Notes under the pieces: generated by a model
The model's input: only the letters and a program-made list of their open reading frames with translations
What the model was told of the DNA's origin: nothing
Databases searched by the model: none
Assembly: GCA_016839705.1 (NCBI GenBank)
Contig: JAEOTR010000084.1
Coordinates: forward strand, 1-64,000
DNA from: Promethearchaeota archaeon
Lineage (GTDB): Archaea; Asgardarchaeota; Lokiarchaeia; Sigyniarchaeales; SOKP01
Direction of reading: 5' to 3'
Length of the DNA: 64,000 nt
Translations under genes and position numbers: made by a program
Shown here: positions 35,975 through 45,708 of the stretch, piece by piece
Position numbering within the stretch: the first letter of the stretch is position 1
How the letters are laid out: the number at the start of each line of letters is the position of its first letter

Positions 35975-37954
35975 ATGTCTAAAGAAGAAAGAATGGAAAG
36001 CATTCTTACTGAAAATCGTATTTTTAATCCTGTTGACCTTAATCCTGAATACGTTAAAACCGGAATGTCAATGGAAGAATATAAAAAGCTATATAAGCAA
36101 TCGATTGAAGATATGGAAGGATTTTGGGGTGAACAAGCAAAATCTCTTGATTGGTTTAAACCCTATGATAAAGTATGGGAAAAAACGGACTTGTTTCCAG
36201 GAAAGTGGTTTGTTGGTGGAAAACTTAATGTTGCTTATAACTGTTTAGATAGGCATGTGAAAGCAGGAAAAGGAAAGAGGACTGCTCTAATTTGGGAAGC
36301 TGATGAGCCAGGACAAGTTAGAACATATTCTTACGATGAGTTATTAAAAGAGGTTTCAAAGGTTGCGAATGGGATGAAAAAACTTGGGTTAGAAAAAGGA
36401 GATAGAGTTACTATTTGGTTACCCATGATTCCTGAGCTTGCAATAATTATGTTGGCATGCGCTAGAATCGGTGTCATACATTCTATTGTATTTGGTGGAT
36501 TTTCTAAAGAAGCAGTGAAAGATAGAATAAAAGATTCAGATTCTCGACTTCTCTTTACGAGCGATGAAACTGTAAGGGCTGGAAAGTATTATCCTAAATT
36601 AGCTGATGTTGTTAATATCATTGATGATGTTCCAACTATAGAACACATTATAGTTGTAAAGCGATCCGGAAGAGATATACCCCACACAAATAAGGATATC
36701 TGGTATCATGACTTTATCGAAGGGATGAGTGAAGAAAATGAACCTGAAGAAATGGATTCTGAAGATACCTTGTTTATCTTATATACAAGCGGAACTACTG
36801 GTAAACCAAAGGGAGTAAAACATACCACCGCAGGATATATCCTATATACATCATTCACCCATAGAATAGTTTTTAATTATCATGAAGGTGATATTTGGTA
36901 TTGCACTGCGGATATCGGGTGGATCACTGGACATTCTTATATTGTTTATGGACCTCTAGCAAATGGTGCTACAAGTCTAATGTTCGAAGGAGTTCCAACT
37001 TACCCTGAAGTCGATCGGTTTTGGGATATCGTTGAATCCAATAAAGTCACTCATTTCTATACAGCTCCTACTGCAATTAGAGCGTTAATGAGATATGGGG
37101 ATGATCCTGTGAAGAAACACGATGTGAGCTCACTGAAAATCTTAGGAACTGTTGGAGAACCTATAAATCCCGAAGCATGGACGTGGTATCATAGAGTGGT
37201 TGGACAAAATAGATGTCCCATTGTTGATACATACTGGCAAACTGAAACAGGGGGATTTATCATGACACCTATAGCAACCGCAACACCAACCAAACCAGGA
37301 TCTTGCTGTATGCCTTTCTTGGGTATAAAACCAATAATCTTTGACCTTGAAGGAGAAGAAGTCACTGAACCTGATGAGGGGGGATATTTTGCGATGGCCC
37401 AACCATGGCCAGGGATATTGAGAGACGTTTGGGGCAATACTGAGCGATTTAAATCAACCTATCTCGCAAAATATCCGGGATATTATTATACAGGTGATGG
37501 AGCACGACGAGATCAGGATGGTTATTATTGGATTTTAGGCAGACTTGATGATGTTATTAAAGTATCAGGGCATAGAATAGGAACCATGGAAGTAGAATCT
37601 GCTCTTGTAAGTCATCCAAGCGTTGCGGAAGCCGCAGTTGCTCCATTTCCGCATAAAATAAAAGGTCAGGCAATCTGGGCCTACGTAACTCTAATGCAAG
37701 GAGTTGAGAAATCAGCGAAACTATCTAAAGAGATACGTATGCATGTAAGAAATGAAATTGGACCTGTATTCCAACCTGATGTAATTCAATTTGCTGATGC
37801 TTTACCTAAAACGAGAAGCGGTAAGATAATGCGTAGAATCTTAAAAGCTATCGCAGCAGGTACAGATATTGGAAATGTTACAACATTGGCAGATCCATCT
37901 GTAGTAGATACTCTATTAGAAGAACGTAAGAAAATAGACGTTGAAATAGGTTAA
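35975..37954 (+). CDS. acsA: Acetyl-CoA synthetase (AMP-forming)
   Basis: 659 residues, the full family length. It activates acetate to acetyl-CoA with ATP. 'LYTSGTTGKPKGVKHT' near residue 270 is the AMP-binding P-loop, 'DTYWQTETGG' near 413 the adenylate motif and 'YYTGDGARRDQDGYYWILGR' near 505 the hinge region. 'PKTRSGKIMRRIL' near 615 has the catalytic Lys that is acetylated in bacteria. It diverges from the CoA-transferase/GNAT fusion with a 231-base AT-rich gap that must hold both promoters. No signs of damage. Confidence 0.97.
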   Translation: MSKEERMESILTENRIFNPVDLNPEYVKTGMSMEEYKKLYKQSIEDMEGFWGEQAKSLDWFKPYDKVWEKTDLFPGKWFVGGKLNVAYNCLDRHVKAGKGKRTALIWEADEPGQVRTYSYDELLKEVSKVANGMKKLGLEKGDRVTIWLPMIPELAIIMLACARIGVIHSIVFGGFSKEAVKDRIKDSDSRLLFTSDETVRAGKYYPKLADVVNIIDDVPTIEHIIVVKRSGRDIPHTNKDIWYHDFIEGMSEENEPEEMDSEDTLFILYTSGTTGKPKGVKHTTAGYILYTSFTHRIVFNYHEGDIWYCTADIGWITGHSYIVYGPLANGATSLMFEGVPTYPEVDRFWDIVESNKVTHFYTAPTAIRALMRYGDDPVKKHDVSSLKILGTVGEPINPEAWTWYHRVVGQNRCPIVDTYWQTETGGFIMTPIATATPTKPGSCCMPFLGIKPIIFDLEGEEVTEPDEGGYFAMAQPWPGILRDVWGNTERFKSTYLAKYPGYYYTGDGARRDQDGYYWILGRLDDVIKVSGHRIGTMEVESALVSHPSVAEAAVAPFPHKIKGQAIWAYVTLMQGVEKSAKLSKEIRMHVRNEIGPVFQPDVIQFADALPKTRSGKIMRRILKAIAAGTDIGNVTTLADPSVVDTLLEERKKIDVEIG

Positions 37955-38108
37955 ATCTATATTTTTTTATATTCTTTATGCCTTTGTTAGGGAACTCAGA
38001 AATTTATTATATTTAAGTTTTATAATTTTATTTTATTTTTTAGGCATGTCAACTCTTTAATAGTTTTTTATTCTTCTTATAAATAGGAATTTTGATAAAA
38101 AGGAAAGA

Positions 38109-39110
38109 TTGATTAAAAAGTTAAAAAATATTGATCTAATGAAATCAATTTTAGTATTTATAGATGGTACTATTTGCGATACAAGGCAGAGACATCATTT
38201 TGGGATAAATACACTAGAATTTAATAAACGTGAAGCAATAATCAAAGATAAGGCTGTAGCTAATAGTGTAAATTGCTTAAATAATCTATCAACTAGATAT
38301 GTGATTGTTTATATTGGGGCAAGACCAAAATTCACAATCGACTCTACGAAAGAATGGTTAGAGAAAGAAGGATTTCCAAAAGGAGATGTGTATTTAGGCA
38401 AAACTAAAAAAGACCGAGTTGAAATAATAAAGAAAATAAATAAGAAGTATAATTTTGTTGCAGGGATAGGTGATCGATGGGATGATAATGAATTGCATTT
38501 AGAAATAGGATGTTTGAGCATTATATTAGAAGAATTTAATGGTAAGTGGGATTTTGTAAGTGATTACATTATGAATTATGAACGGAAAATAAAAATTAGC
38601 CAAAATGAAATCCATTTAAAAGGAAAAATTGAAGGTTTAGCCCGTGTACTACCAAAGCTCCACAATAAATATAGAGATGCAATGTGGGAAGTATATCTCA
38701 ATGCAGTTCTTAAAAAGGCAGAAGAAACCAGGGAAGAAAGAAGAAAAGAAGATCTTGAATTATTTGAAAGATTTAATCTGAATCCTCGAGATTTAAGAGA
38801 TGTGGCAAAATGGGAAAAATCAGTAGATGAAAAAGAATGGGAAATTAATGAGGCTTATGGTTTGCAAGATAAAGAAATAGTAGAAGCAACAAAAAATCGT
38901 TTTGAAATGAAAATAACACGATGTCGATATGCAGAAATTTGGAAAGAGTTTGGTTTTCCTGAAATTGGATATCAAATTCATTGTCGAACAGACATAGCTT
39001 GGTGGGATCGTCCCGTATGGGATCCGAGTGTGCGATTTAAACAGCCAAAAACTCTTATGAAAGGTGACGAATATTGTTTATTTATACAATATAGACCTGA
39101 TGCAGATTAA
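38109..39110 (+). CDS. HAD-like domain (nucleophile missing) fused to an ATC-hydrolase-like domain
   Basis: 333 residues. The N-terminus reads 'LVFIDGTICDTRQRHH', where HAD enzymes need DxDGT; Phe replaces the nucleophilic Asp. Later 'GIGDRWDDNELH' retains motif IV. Residues ~170-330 resemble the L-2-amino-thiazoline-4-carboxylate hydrolase family (PF14196), notably the end 'GYQIHCRTDIAWWDRPVWDP' and 'KTLMKGDEYCLFIQYR'. The start is uncertain: TTG 38109 after AGGA, or ATG 38139. The HAD half may act only in binding. The family assignment of the second half is from memory of its pattern. Confidence 0.65.
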   Translation: MIKKLKNIDLMKSILVFIDGTICDTRQRHHFGINTLEFNKREAIIKDKAVANSVNCLNNLSTRYVIVYIGARPKFTIDSTKEWLEKEGFPKGDVYLGKTKKDRVEIIKKINKKYNFVAGIGDRWDDNELHLEIGCLSIILEEFNGKWDFVSDYIMNYERKIKISQNEIHLKGKIEGLARVLPKLHNKYRDAMWEVYLNAVLKKAEETREERRKEDLELFERFNLNPRDLRDVAKWEKSVDEKEWEINEAYGLQDKEIVEATKNRFEMKITRCRYAEIWKEFGFPEIGYQIHCRTDIAWWDRPVWDPSVRFKQPKTLMKGDEYCLFIQYRPDAD

Positions 39111-39303
39111 CGTTAATGCAAATCCTAATCAAATAGCACCATACTCTTTAATAATTTTCTAAATCTCATCATTTAATATAACAAATTAATCACTCCTAGT
39201 TTTGAAAATGTAGAAAAACCTTGAATTATTATAACCTTAAATACTTGCTTTTTTTAAAAAAAGATTTTAATTTATCAAAGGCAATGCATTATGGATTCCA
39301 ATC

Positions 39304-41088
39304 ATGAATAAGGATAAGGAAACGAATAAGGGATATCGGAAGTGGCTTTTTAAACACTTATATAAACAATTTCATTTAGTAATACTAGTAATTATTGGGA
39401 TTTTTTTTGTTAGTCTGACACTTACCTTAATTCCGATTATAATCGGTGATATAATTGATAATGTCCTTATTGTACGTGATTTAGCAAATTTATTATTAAT
39501 GTTAGGAATCGGACTTATTGTTTCTCTTCTTTATGCTGTTCTAGATTACGGAGTTATGATGCTCGGACATTTTCTTGGCTTAAAAATTGAAAAAGATATG
39601 AGACAAGAATTTTTTGATACTATTCAATTAAAACCACTAAGTTACCACGATAATGTACGAACAGGTGATTTGCTAGCCCTAGCTACTAATGATGTTCGAG
39701 TAATTAACACAATGGTGGCTCATGGAAGTTTTTTTATTTATCCTTTCATGCAAATTTTTATAACAATATATCTGTTGATTCAGTTCTTAGATTACCGCTT
39801 AGCTTTATTTTGTATACCATTTATTATTAGCTATATCTACTTTGTTTTGGATTATCGTAAAAAACTTTCTCCTTATGTTACTAACCGAATGAAAAAGTAT
39901 TCAAATTTGGCAGTAGTTTTACAAGACTCTATAAGTGGTGCGTCAACTGTTAGGAGCTTTACTGCTGAGAAGCTGGAGCGTAAAAAATTTAGACGCTCCG
40001 TACTTGATTTTAAGAATAATATGATAGGAGAAAATAGAGTTCAAGCTAGGTACTACCCCCTACTTGCACTTAACCTTGTAATCGGCAGCACATTTTTTAT
40101 TGGCTCTATATTTGTTTATCAGAATACTCTATATCCTGGGGATCTAGTTGCAGCAAACTTACTTTTAATAGCACTTCTCGAGCCTACCAGAATGATTCAT
40201 TGGTCTACCAATGATATGATGAGTGGGTTTGCAGCTTGTTCGCGTCTGTATACTTCACTTACTAAAGGAGATAGTGAAAATACTCGTAAAGAGTCTGAGG
40301 AGTGGCCAGAACAATTTAAAGGAAAAATTGAATTCAAAAATATAACATTTATTCATCAAAACGGAAAAGATAACAAACGTCCTACTCTAAATAATTTGAA
40401 TTTTACTATTGAACCATTTCAACGAGTTGCTCTCGTCGGCCCTACAGGATGTGGAAAATCGACTCTTGCGAAGTTAATATTATCTCTTTACACACCCCAA
40501 AAAGGATCGATTCTTTTAGATGGAATAGATATTCAAAATATTCCTCTTGAAACCTTACGTAAACACATTGGTTATATAGAGCAAGAAATTTACCTTTATC
40601 CTAGATCTATAAAGGAGAATATTATGTTTGGAAAACCAGATGCATCTGAAGAAAAAGTATTAAACGCTGCGAAACTCGCTCAAGTAGAGGATTTTGTGAA
40701 GGATTTTCCAAACGATTATAATACTATTGTCGGAGAGCGAGGGACAAGACTCTCTGGAGGAGAAAAACAGCGAATTGCAATAGCACGGGCTTTTTTAACT
40801 GATCCTGCAATTCTTATACTTGATGATTCTGTTTCAGCTGTAGATAGTGAAACAGAAGAAAAAATAGGGCGTGCAATGGAAAATATCTTAAAAAATAGGA
40901 CTACAATAATCATAACTCACAGGTTACATACAATAAGAACCTCTGATAAGATAATTGTCTTAAAACACGGGGAGCTTGTCGCAGAGGGAAGTCATAAAGA
41001 ATTATTACAAAGTTCAGAAGATTACCGCCGAATTTTTGGTAAAAAATTAAGTTTAACAGACTCAAAAATTAAAATAAAGACAGTGTGA
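39304..41088 (+). CDS. ABC exporter subunit 1 (fused permease/ATPase, degenerate site)
   Basis: 594 residues: six membrane helices in residues ~20-310, then the ATPase domain. Walker A is 'GPTGCGKST' near 382, signature 'LSGGEKQRIAIARAF' near 482, Walker B 'AILILDDSVSAVD' near 505 and the H-loop 'ITHRLHTI'. The catalytic Glu after Walker B is Asp, as in the noncatalytic site of heterodimeric exporters. It is followed by a partner ABC gene within 30 bases. The substrate (drug, lipid or peptide) is unknown. Confidence 0.93.
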   Translation: MNKDKETNKGYRKWLFKHLYKQFHLVILVIIGIFFVSLTLTLIPIIIGDIIDNVLIVRDLANLLLMLGIGLIVSLLYAVLDYGVMMLGHFLGLKIEKDMRQEFFDTIQLKPLSYHDNVRTGDLLALATNDVRVINTMVAHGSFFIYPFMQIFITIYLLIQFLDYRLALFCIPFIISYIYFVLDYRKKLSPYVTNRMKKYSNLAVVLQDSISGASTVRSFTAEKLERKKFRRSVLDFKNNMIGENRVQARYYPLLALNLVIGSTFFIGSIFVYQNTLYPGDLVAANLLLIALLEPTRMIHWSTNDMMSGFAACSRLYTSLTKGDSENTRKESEEWPEQFKGKIEFKNITFIHQNGKDNKRPTLNNLNFTIEPFQRVALVGPTGCGKSTLAKLILSLYTPQKGSILLDGIDIQNIPLETLRKHIGYIEQEIYLYPRSIKENIMFGKPDASEEKVLNAAKLAQVEDFVKDFPNDYNTIVGERGTRLSGGEKQRIAIARAFLTDPAILILDDSVSAVDSETEEKIGRAMENILKNRTTIIITHRLHTIRTSDKIIVLKHGELVAEGSHKELLQSSEDYRRIFGKKLSLTDSKIKIKTV

Positions 41089-41115
41089 TATAAAGTGGGA
41101 CTCTACGCAGGATTA

Positions 41116-42882
41116 ATGGCAGAGGAGCATAAAAGAAAATACTCTGATCGAGAATTATTTAGTAGATACATTAAAAGAATTATTCCTTTTAAAAAGAGTG
41201 TTATACGAATTGCACTTTTTATAGTAATTTCAGCAGTAGCGGATATCATTAGTCCATTATTGATAGGATTTGGCGTAGATGAATTGGCTAAACCAAATCC
41301 CAATCTTCTTTTAGTAATCAATGCTACGGTAGTTTACATTTTGTTATATGTGATTATTTGGGTTATGTTTTTCCTGCAATATAAGGAGATTGCCAAATTT
41401 GTTCCATTTTTTTCAGAAAGGCTCCGTATGGATATCTTTGATAAGTTACAGGAACAAGATATGAGTTTTTTTGATAAAAAACAGACTGGTGAATTAAATA
41501 CAAGAGTTACTAATGATGTCTCTGATTTTGGAAATATTACCTTTTTAATAGTAGAGACAATAGGCAATCTTATTCTTAGTGGCTTTACGTTTGCTATTTT
41601 GGTATGGTTAAACATATCTCTTGCCCTTATTGCTTTAATTACTGTTCCTTTAATCTTATTGTTGATGTTCTCTCTTAGAAAAATAGCTAGAATTGTAAGT
41701 AGGGCATATAGAAGCTCCCTAGATGATGTTAATATCGCAATGGTTGAATTAGTAGAGGGAATTCATGTTTGCAAAAGCTATGGCCAGGAAGCTATAGTAT
41801 CTGAACAATTTAATGAAATTAATAAAAAATATTTCAAAAGAGGATTTAAATTAACTGCTGTAACACATCTGTGGAGAAGACTTCTTGGAATTATATCGAC
41901 ACTAACTTTTATTATCATTATGTATGTGGGTGGACAACTTGTTTTCAATGGTTTGATGAGTCCTGGACGTGTTTTCATCTTTTATCTCTACTTACCTAAA
42001 TTTTTTCGTCCAATTATGGTGCTAGCTACCTTTTTTCCTCAATTTAGTACAGGTATGGCTGCATTCGAACGAATTCTTGATATCCTTGATTCAGCACCAT
42101 TAGTTACTCAATATCCTAATGCCTATGATGTAGGTGGATTAGAAGGAGAGATTGAATTCGAAAATGTAGATTTTAGTTATAAAAATGATGAATGGGTTTT
42201 TAAAGGATTGAATCTTAAAATTGAAAAGGGGGAGAAAATGGCAATAGTTGGGCATACTGGTTCAGGAAAAACATCCATAGTTTCACTTCTTGCACGATAT
42301 TATGAATTTCAAGGAGGATCAATTAAGATTGATGGAATTGATATTAGAAATATGAAATTAGAATCATACAGAAAGAATATTGGCATCGTTCAACAAGATG
42401 TTTTTCTTTTTTCAGGAACAATAGAGGAAAATATCCTGTACGGAAGGCAAGATGCGTCTGAAGATGATTTGTGGAAAGCAGTTACCGCTGTCCACGCTGA
42501 AGAACTAATTGAATATTTACCAGAAGGTTTACAAACTCAAGTAGGAGAAAGAGGAAAAGGAGTGTCAGCAGGGCAAAGACAGCTTATTAGTTTTGCTCGA
42601 GCATTACTTACAAATCCTAACATTCTTATCCTTGATGAAGCGACTTCAAGTGTAGATGCCTATACTGAAGCAATCATCCAAGAAGCTCTGGAAGTGCTTT
42701 TATCTGATCGAACTTCAATAATAATCGCTCACAGACTTTCTACTGTAATCAACGCCGATAGGATTATCGTTATGGACAATGGGAGAATAATAGAGGAAGG
42801 CAATCATAGGTCATTACTTTCACAAGGAGGTAAATATGCTCAGTTGTATAAACAATATTTTGAACATCAAAAGTTAGAGTAG
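41116..42882 (+). CDS. ABC exporter subunit 2 (fused permease/ATPase, catalytic)
   Basis: 588 residues: six membrane helices, then an ATPase domain. Walker A is 'GHTGSGKTS', the Q-loop sits in 'GIVQQDVFLFSGTI', the signature is 'VSAGQRQLISFARAL', Walker B 'ILILDEATSSVD' keeps the catalytic Glu, and the H-loop is 'IAHRLST'. Together with the preceding gene it forms an asymmetric heterodimer. An in-frame GTG at 41095 also exists. The ATG at 41116 follows GCAGGA and was preferred. Confidence 0.93.
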   Translation: MAEEHKRKYSDRELFSRYIKRIIPFKKSVIRIALFIVISAVADIISPLLIGFGVDELAKPNPNLLLVINATVVYILLYVIIWVMFFLQYKEIAKFVPFFSERLRMDIFDKLQEQDMSFFDKKQTGELNTRVTNDVSDFGNITFLIVETIGNLILSGFTFAILVWLNISLALIALITVPLILLLMFSLRKIARIVSRAYRSSLDDVNIAMVELVEGIHVCKSYGQEAIVSEQFNEINKKYFKRGFKLTAVTHLWRRLLGIISTLTFIIIMYVGGQLVFNGLMSPGRVFIFYLYLPKFFRPIMVLATFFPQFSTGMAAFERILDILDSAPLVTQYPNAYDVGGLEGEIEFENVDFSYKNDEWVFKGLNLKIEKGEKMAIVGHTGSGKTSIVSLLARYYEFQGGSIKIDGIDIRNMKLESYRKNIGIVQQDVFLFSGTIEENILYGRQDASEDDLWKAVTAVHAEELIEYLPEGLQTQVGERGKGVSAGQRQLISFARALLTNPNILILDEATSSVDAYTEAIIQEALEVLLSDRTSIIIAHRLSTVINADRIIVMDNGRIIEEGNHRSLLSQGGKYAQLYKQYFEHQKLE

Positions 42883-42929
42883 CACTACTCTTCATTAAAA
42901 AAAGTGGATGAATCTAGTGACAAATGTCT

Positions 42930-43406
42930 TCATTGATTCGAATTTTCACTTGATTTTGATAATAAAAGAGTTTTTAAATGATTTTTTAATTCCTTTTCTA
43001 ATTTAGGGTCTGCAGGATAACCCAATTTTATCTTACCCATAATTTTTTTATTCAGATAGTTCTCAAGAGTTCTACAGTCTTCAAATTTTTTAATCAAATT
43101 ATCTAAATTTTCTCCTGTTTTGGTTATCTGAGACAGGTAAACATATTTTATTATGTTTTTTGCCTCTTCAGTATCTCCAGAGCCAATAACTAATATTGTG
43201 TTGTGATTAAATAAATCACCTAAATAACTAAAAATATTTGAATTCCCCCAATTCTCAATTTTATACTTAAGAAAGTCTAATACGCCAATAATCTCCGTTG
43301 GATCTTTGCCTTTCTCAATTTTAAAGAAGATTCCACACTTTTCCTCATCTTTATAGGCTAATAGTAAGTTTTCTATACATTTTAGAATTTGTTCTTTCAT
43401 AGACAT
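42930..43406 (-). CDS. Hypothetical protein, small
   Basis: 158 residues, not recognised. The N-terminus starts 'MSMKEQILKCIENLLLAYKD' with a helical, Lys-rich character. A central 'FNHNTILVIGSGDTEEAKNI' strand-loop-helix is the only conspicuous feature; it could be a nucleotide- or ligand-binding turn, but no known motif fits. The tail is Lys/Ser-rich. It is convergent with the ABC exporter and divergent from the HEAT protein gene. Confidence 0.6.
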   Translation of the reverse strand: MSMKEQILKCIENLLLAYKDEEKCGIFFKIEKGKDPTEIIGVLDFLKYKIENWGNSNIFSYLGDLFNHNTILVIGSGDTEEAKNIIKYVYLSQITKTGENLDNLIKKFEDCRTLENYLNKKIMGKIKLGYPADPKLEKELKNHLKTLLLSKSSENSNQ

Positions 43407-43565
43407 GACATTAATGCATTAGATATAATTATTACTTATGATTGGCTCAAATCAGTTTTTTGTATTAATAAATAAATAAAAATAAATAAATCTACTTTTA
43501 TGAATATTTCAAGGATTATATTTTCTTTTTGTTAATTAAATCTCACAAATTTAAGGTTATTCAAC

Positions 43566-45236
43566 TTGAGCCATAATGATAAGCAATTGTTTGAAAAAAT
43601 AGAGACCATGGATCAAGAAGAAGCTGTGAATTTCCTTCTCTCTATCCTATCATCTTCCGAAAATTTAGAAGATAAAGTTAAATCTGTTAAAATTTTAGCA
43701 AAGTTTGAAGATAATGAGAATTCTCGATTACAAGATTTAAAAAACTTATTTTTGAATGACAGGCATCCCCAATTACGCATTAAATTAATTGATCTGCTCG
43801 CGAAGATTTATGGGAATGAAGGTATTAAATTTTTAAAAGAACAGTATAAGAATTGTAGTGATGGTACTGTTAGGAAAACCCTTATTGAAAAAGTTGGAAA
43901 TGCAGATCTTAATGGCTCAATACCTTTCTTCATTAAAGTTTTAGGTGATCCAAACATCGAAGCAATTGAATTAGTTATTACATTTTTGGGAAATTCAGGT
44001 GCAAAAGAAGCCTTAGCACCCTTAATTGAACGTTTGCACTTTAGAAATCCTGAAATCTATGTTCCATTAATTAATTCAATTGTTAAAATCGGAAAAAAAG
44101 GGCATCAACAGCCTATATTTAATTATATAGATAGTGATGATGTATATATTAAAAGAGAAATTCCCGTTATCTTAGGAAAAATAGGAAACAAGGAGAGTGA
44201 AACCGTTTTAATTAATTTTTTGAAAGATGGAAATCCACTTATTAGAAAAAATTCCTTGAAAGCCTTAGAAAAAATAATTGAACTAAAAAACATTAAATAT
44301 ATTTTAGCAACGCTTAAAGATCAAAACATAGATGTGAGAAAGGAATCCATTCGAGTATTAGGAAATATTGGAAGTAAAAGAGCAATTAATCCCTTAACAG
44401 AAATTCTAAAAGATAAGGATGTCAAAGTAAGAAATCTTTCTAAAAACGCACTATACAAGATCTTTAAGAAAATCAAATCAAACGATGTACTTTATGATAT
44501 CTTGAAAGGAAAAAACATCAATGCGAGAAGAGAAGCAATAAAATTACTAGGAATGTTGAAAGATGTAAATGCCATTGAGTATTTAATAAAGACCTTCGAT
44601 AGCACAGTAGCGAGTATAAGAAGAGCATCCTATCGAGCAATTCTTCGAATTTTGCAAAATAGAATTGATGAAAAGATAATAGATTCACTAGCAGAAAAAT
44701 CTTGGCGTGTAAGGATGTATTGTACTAAAATATTAGGTGAAATTGGAGATCCTGCTGCTATTGAAACTGTTTTTGAATTAATCCAAGATGAAAACGGAAG
44801 TGTTAGAAAGGCAGCGATTGATGCGTTAATTAATTTCAAGTCGGATAAAGTAATTGAAATGGCAAAAAGCTCTTTGAAAAACACAAACTGGAAAATTAGA
44901 AGGGCTGGAGTCAAATTATTAATAAGAGTTGGAAGTAAGGAATCTATCAATTCTCTCATTTCTTGCTTGGATGACAATGATGTATATATTAAAAGTTGGG
45001 CGGCCATGGCTTTAGGAAAAATAAAAGATGTTGATTCAATCGAACCCTTTATTCAATTATTAAAAGAAACCGATGATAAGATCCGACTATCAGCAATTAA
45101 GGCTTTGGGTGAAATAGGAAACAAAGATGCTATAAAATCCCTTATCGAAATACTAGGCGACGATAATTGGGATGTCAAGAAAGAAGTAGAAAACTCTTTA
45201 AATCGTATAAATCCTGATTGGATGGAAGATTTATAA
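43566..45236 (+). CDS. HEAT-repeat protein (PBS-lyase-like repeats)
   Basis: 556 residues built of about 15 HEAT-like repeats of ~31 residues. The typical repeat is 'DVRKESIRVLGNIGSKRAIN' followed by 'PLTEILKDKD'. It starts at TTG 43566 after AAGGT nine bases upstream. No other domain. It is a superhelical scaffold for protein-protein contact and probably soluble. A roadblock/LC7 gene is convergent 16 bases away; a functional link is speculative. Confidence 0.85.
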   Translation: MSHNDKQLFEKIETMDQEEAVNFLLSILSSSENLEDKVKSVKILAKFEDNENSRLQDLKNLFLNDRHPQLRIKLIDLLAKIYGNEGIKFLKEQYKNCSDGTVRKTLIEKVGNADLNGSIPFFIKVLGDPNIEAIELVITFLGNSGAKEALAPLIERLHFRNPEIYVPLINSIVKIGKKGHQQPIFNYIDSDDVYIKREIPVILGKIGNKESETVLINFLKDGNPLIRKNSLKALEKIIELKNIKYILATLKDQNIDVRKESIRVLGNIGSKRAINPLTEILKDKDVKVRNLSKNALYKIFKKIKSNDVLYDILKGKNINARREAIKLLGMLKDVNAIEYLIKTFDSTVASIRRASYRAILRILQNRIDEKIIDSLAEKSWRVRMYCTKILGEIGDPAAIETVFELIQDENGSVRKAAIDALINFKSDKVIEMAKSSLKNTNWKIRRAGVKLLIRVGSKESINSLISCLDDNDVYIKSWAAMALGKIKDVDSIEPFIQLLKETDDKIRLSAIKALGEIGNKDAIKSLIEILGDDNWDVKKEVENSLNRINPDWMEDL

Positions 45237-45252
45237 GAATCTCTTGAATTCT

Positions 45253-45642
45253 TCAGATCACCATACTGATTTTTTGGATATAATCTTCCATATGATTAAA
45301 AATGAAACTAGAATCTACTTGATTATCTATTATGAATATCAAAAATACCTTTTTCTCTTTAATTTCTACCATTAATATTGACGTCTTCTCTAACTCAGCA
45401 ATAATTTTAACAATTGTTTGATTACCCATTGTTTCACCAAGACCAACTGCACTCTCAAAAACTGATGCACACATAGATGTTAATTTTTTACAATCTGCCT
45501 TATTTCCAATATTCTCATAAATAATTTCCCCGTTTCTATTTGCAAATATAATCCCTTTAAATTTCCCTTTTACCTTTAATTCATCCAGTATTAAAATTAA
45601 TTCACTGATATCATCTTTGTTAATTTTCGTTGGTGTGGTCAT
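45253..45642 (-). CDS. Roadblock/LC7 domain protein
   Basis: 129 residues from ATG 45642 (a TTG three codons upstream is in frame). The pattern is that of the roadblock/LC7/MglB fold: an initial helix 'DISELILILDELK', a strand 'FKGIIFANRNGEIIYEN', a central helix 'LTSMCASVFESAVGLGETM', and the strands 'TSILMVEIKEKKVFLIFI'. Such proteins are GTPase partners or GAPs in bacteria and eukaryotic Ragulator. The cognate GTPase is not adjacent. Confidence 0.8.
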   Translation of the reverse strand: MTTPTKINKDDISELILILDELKVKGKFKGIIFANRNGEIIYENIGNKADCKKLTSMCASVFESAVGLGETMGNQTIVKIIAELEKTSILMVEIKEKKVFLIFIIDNQVDSSFIFNHMEDYIQKISMVI

Positions 45643-45708
45643 AATCTGCAATAGTCTAAGTATAGATAATTAAATTAATTAATTACTACATTTAACTATT
45701 GAATATAT

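Noticed and set aside
37142-37437. Minus-strand open frames within acetyl-CoA synthetase
   Set aside because: Antisense to a complete conserved gene; no RBS or recognisable protein.
43465-43492. AATAAATAAATAAAA-type simple repeat before the HEAT gene
   Set aside because: Low-complexity AT sequence common throughout the window; no sign of function.
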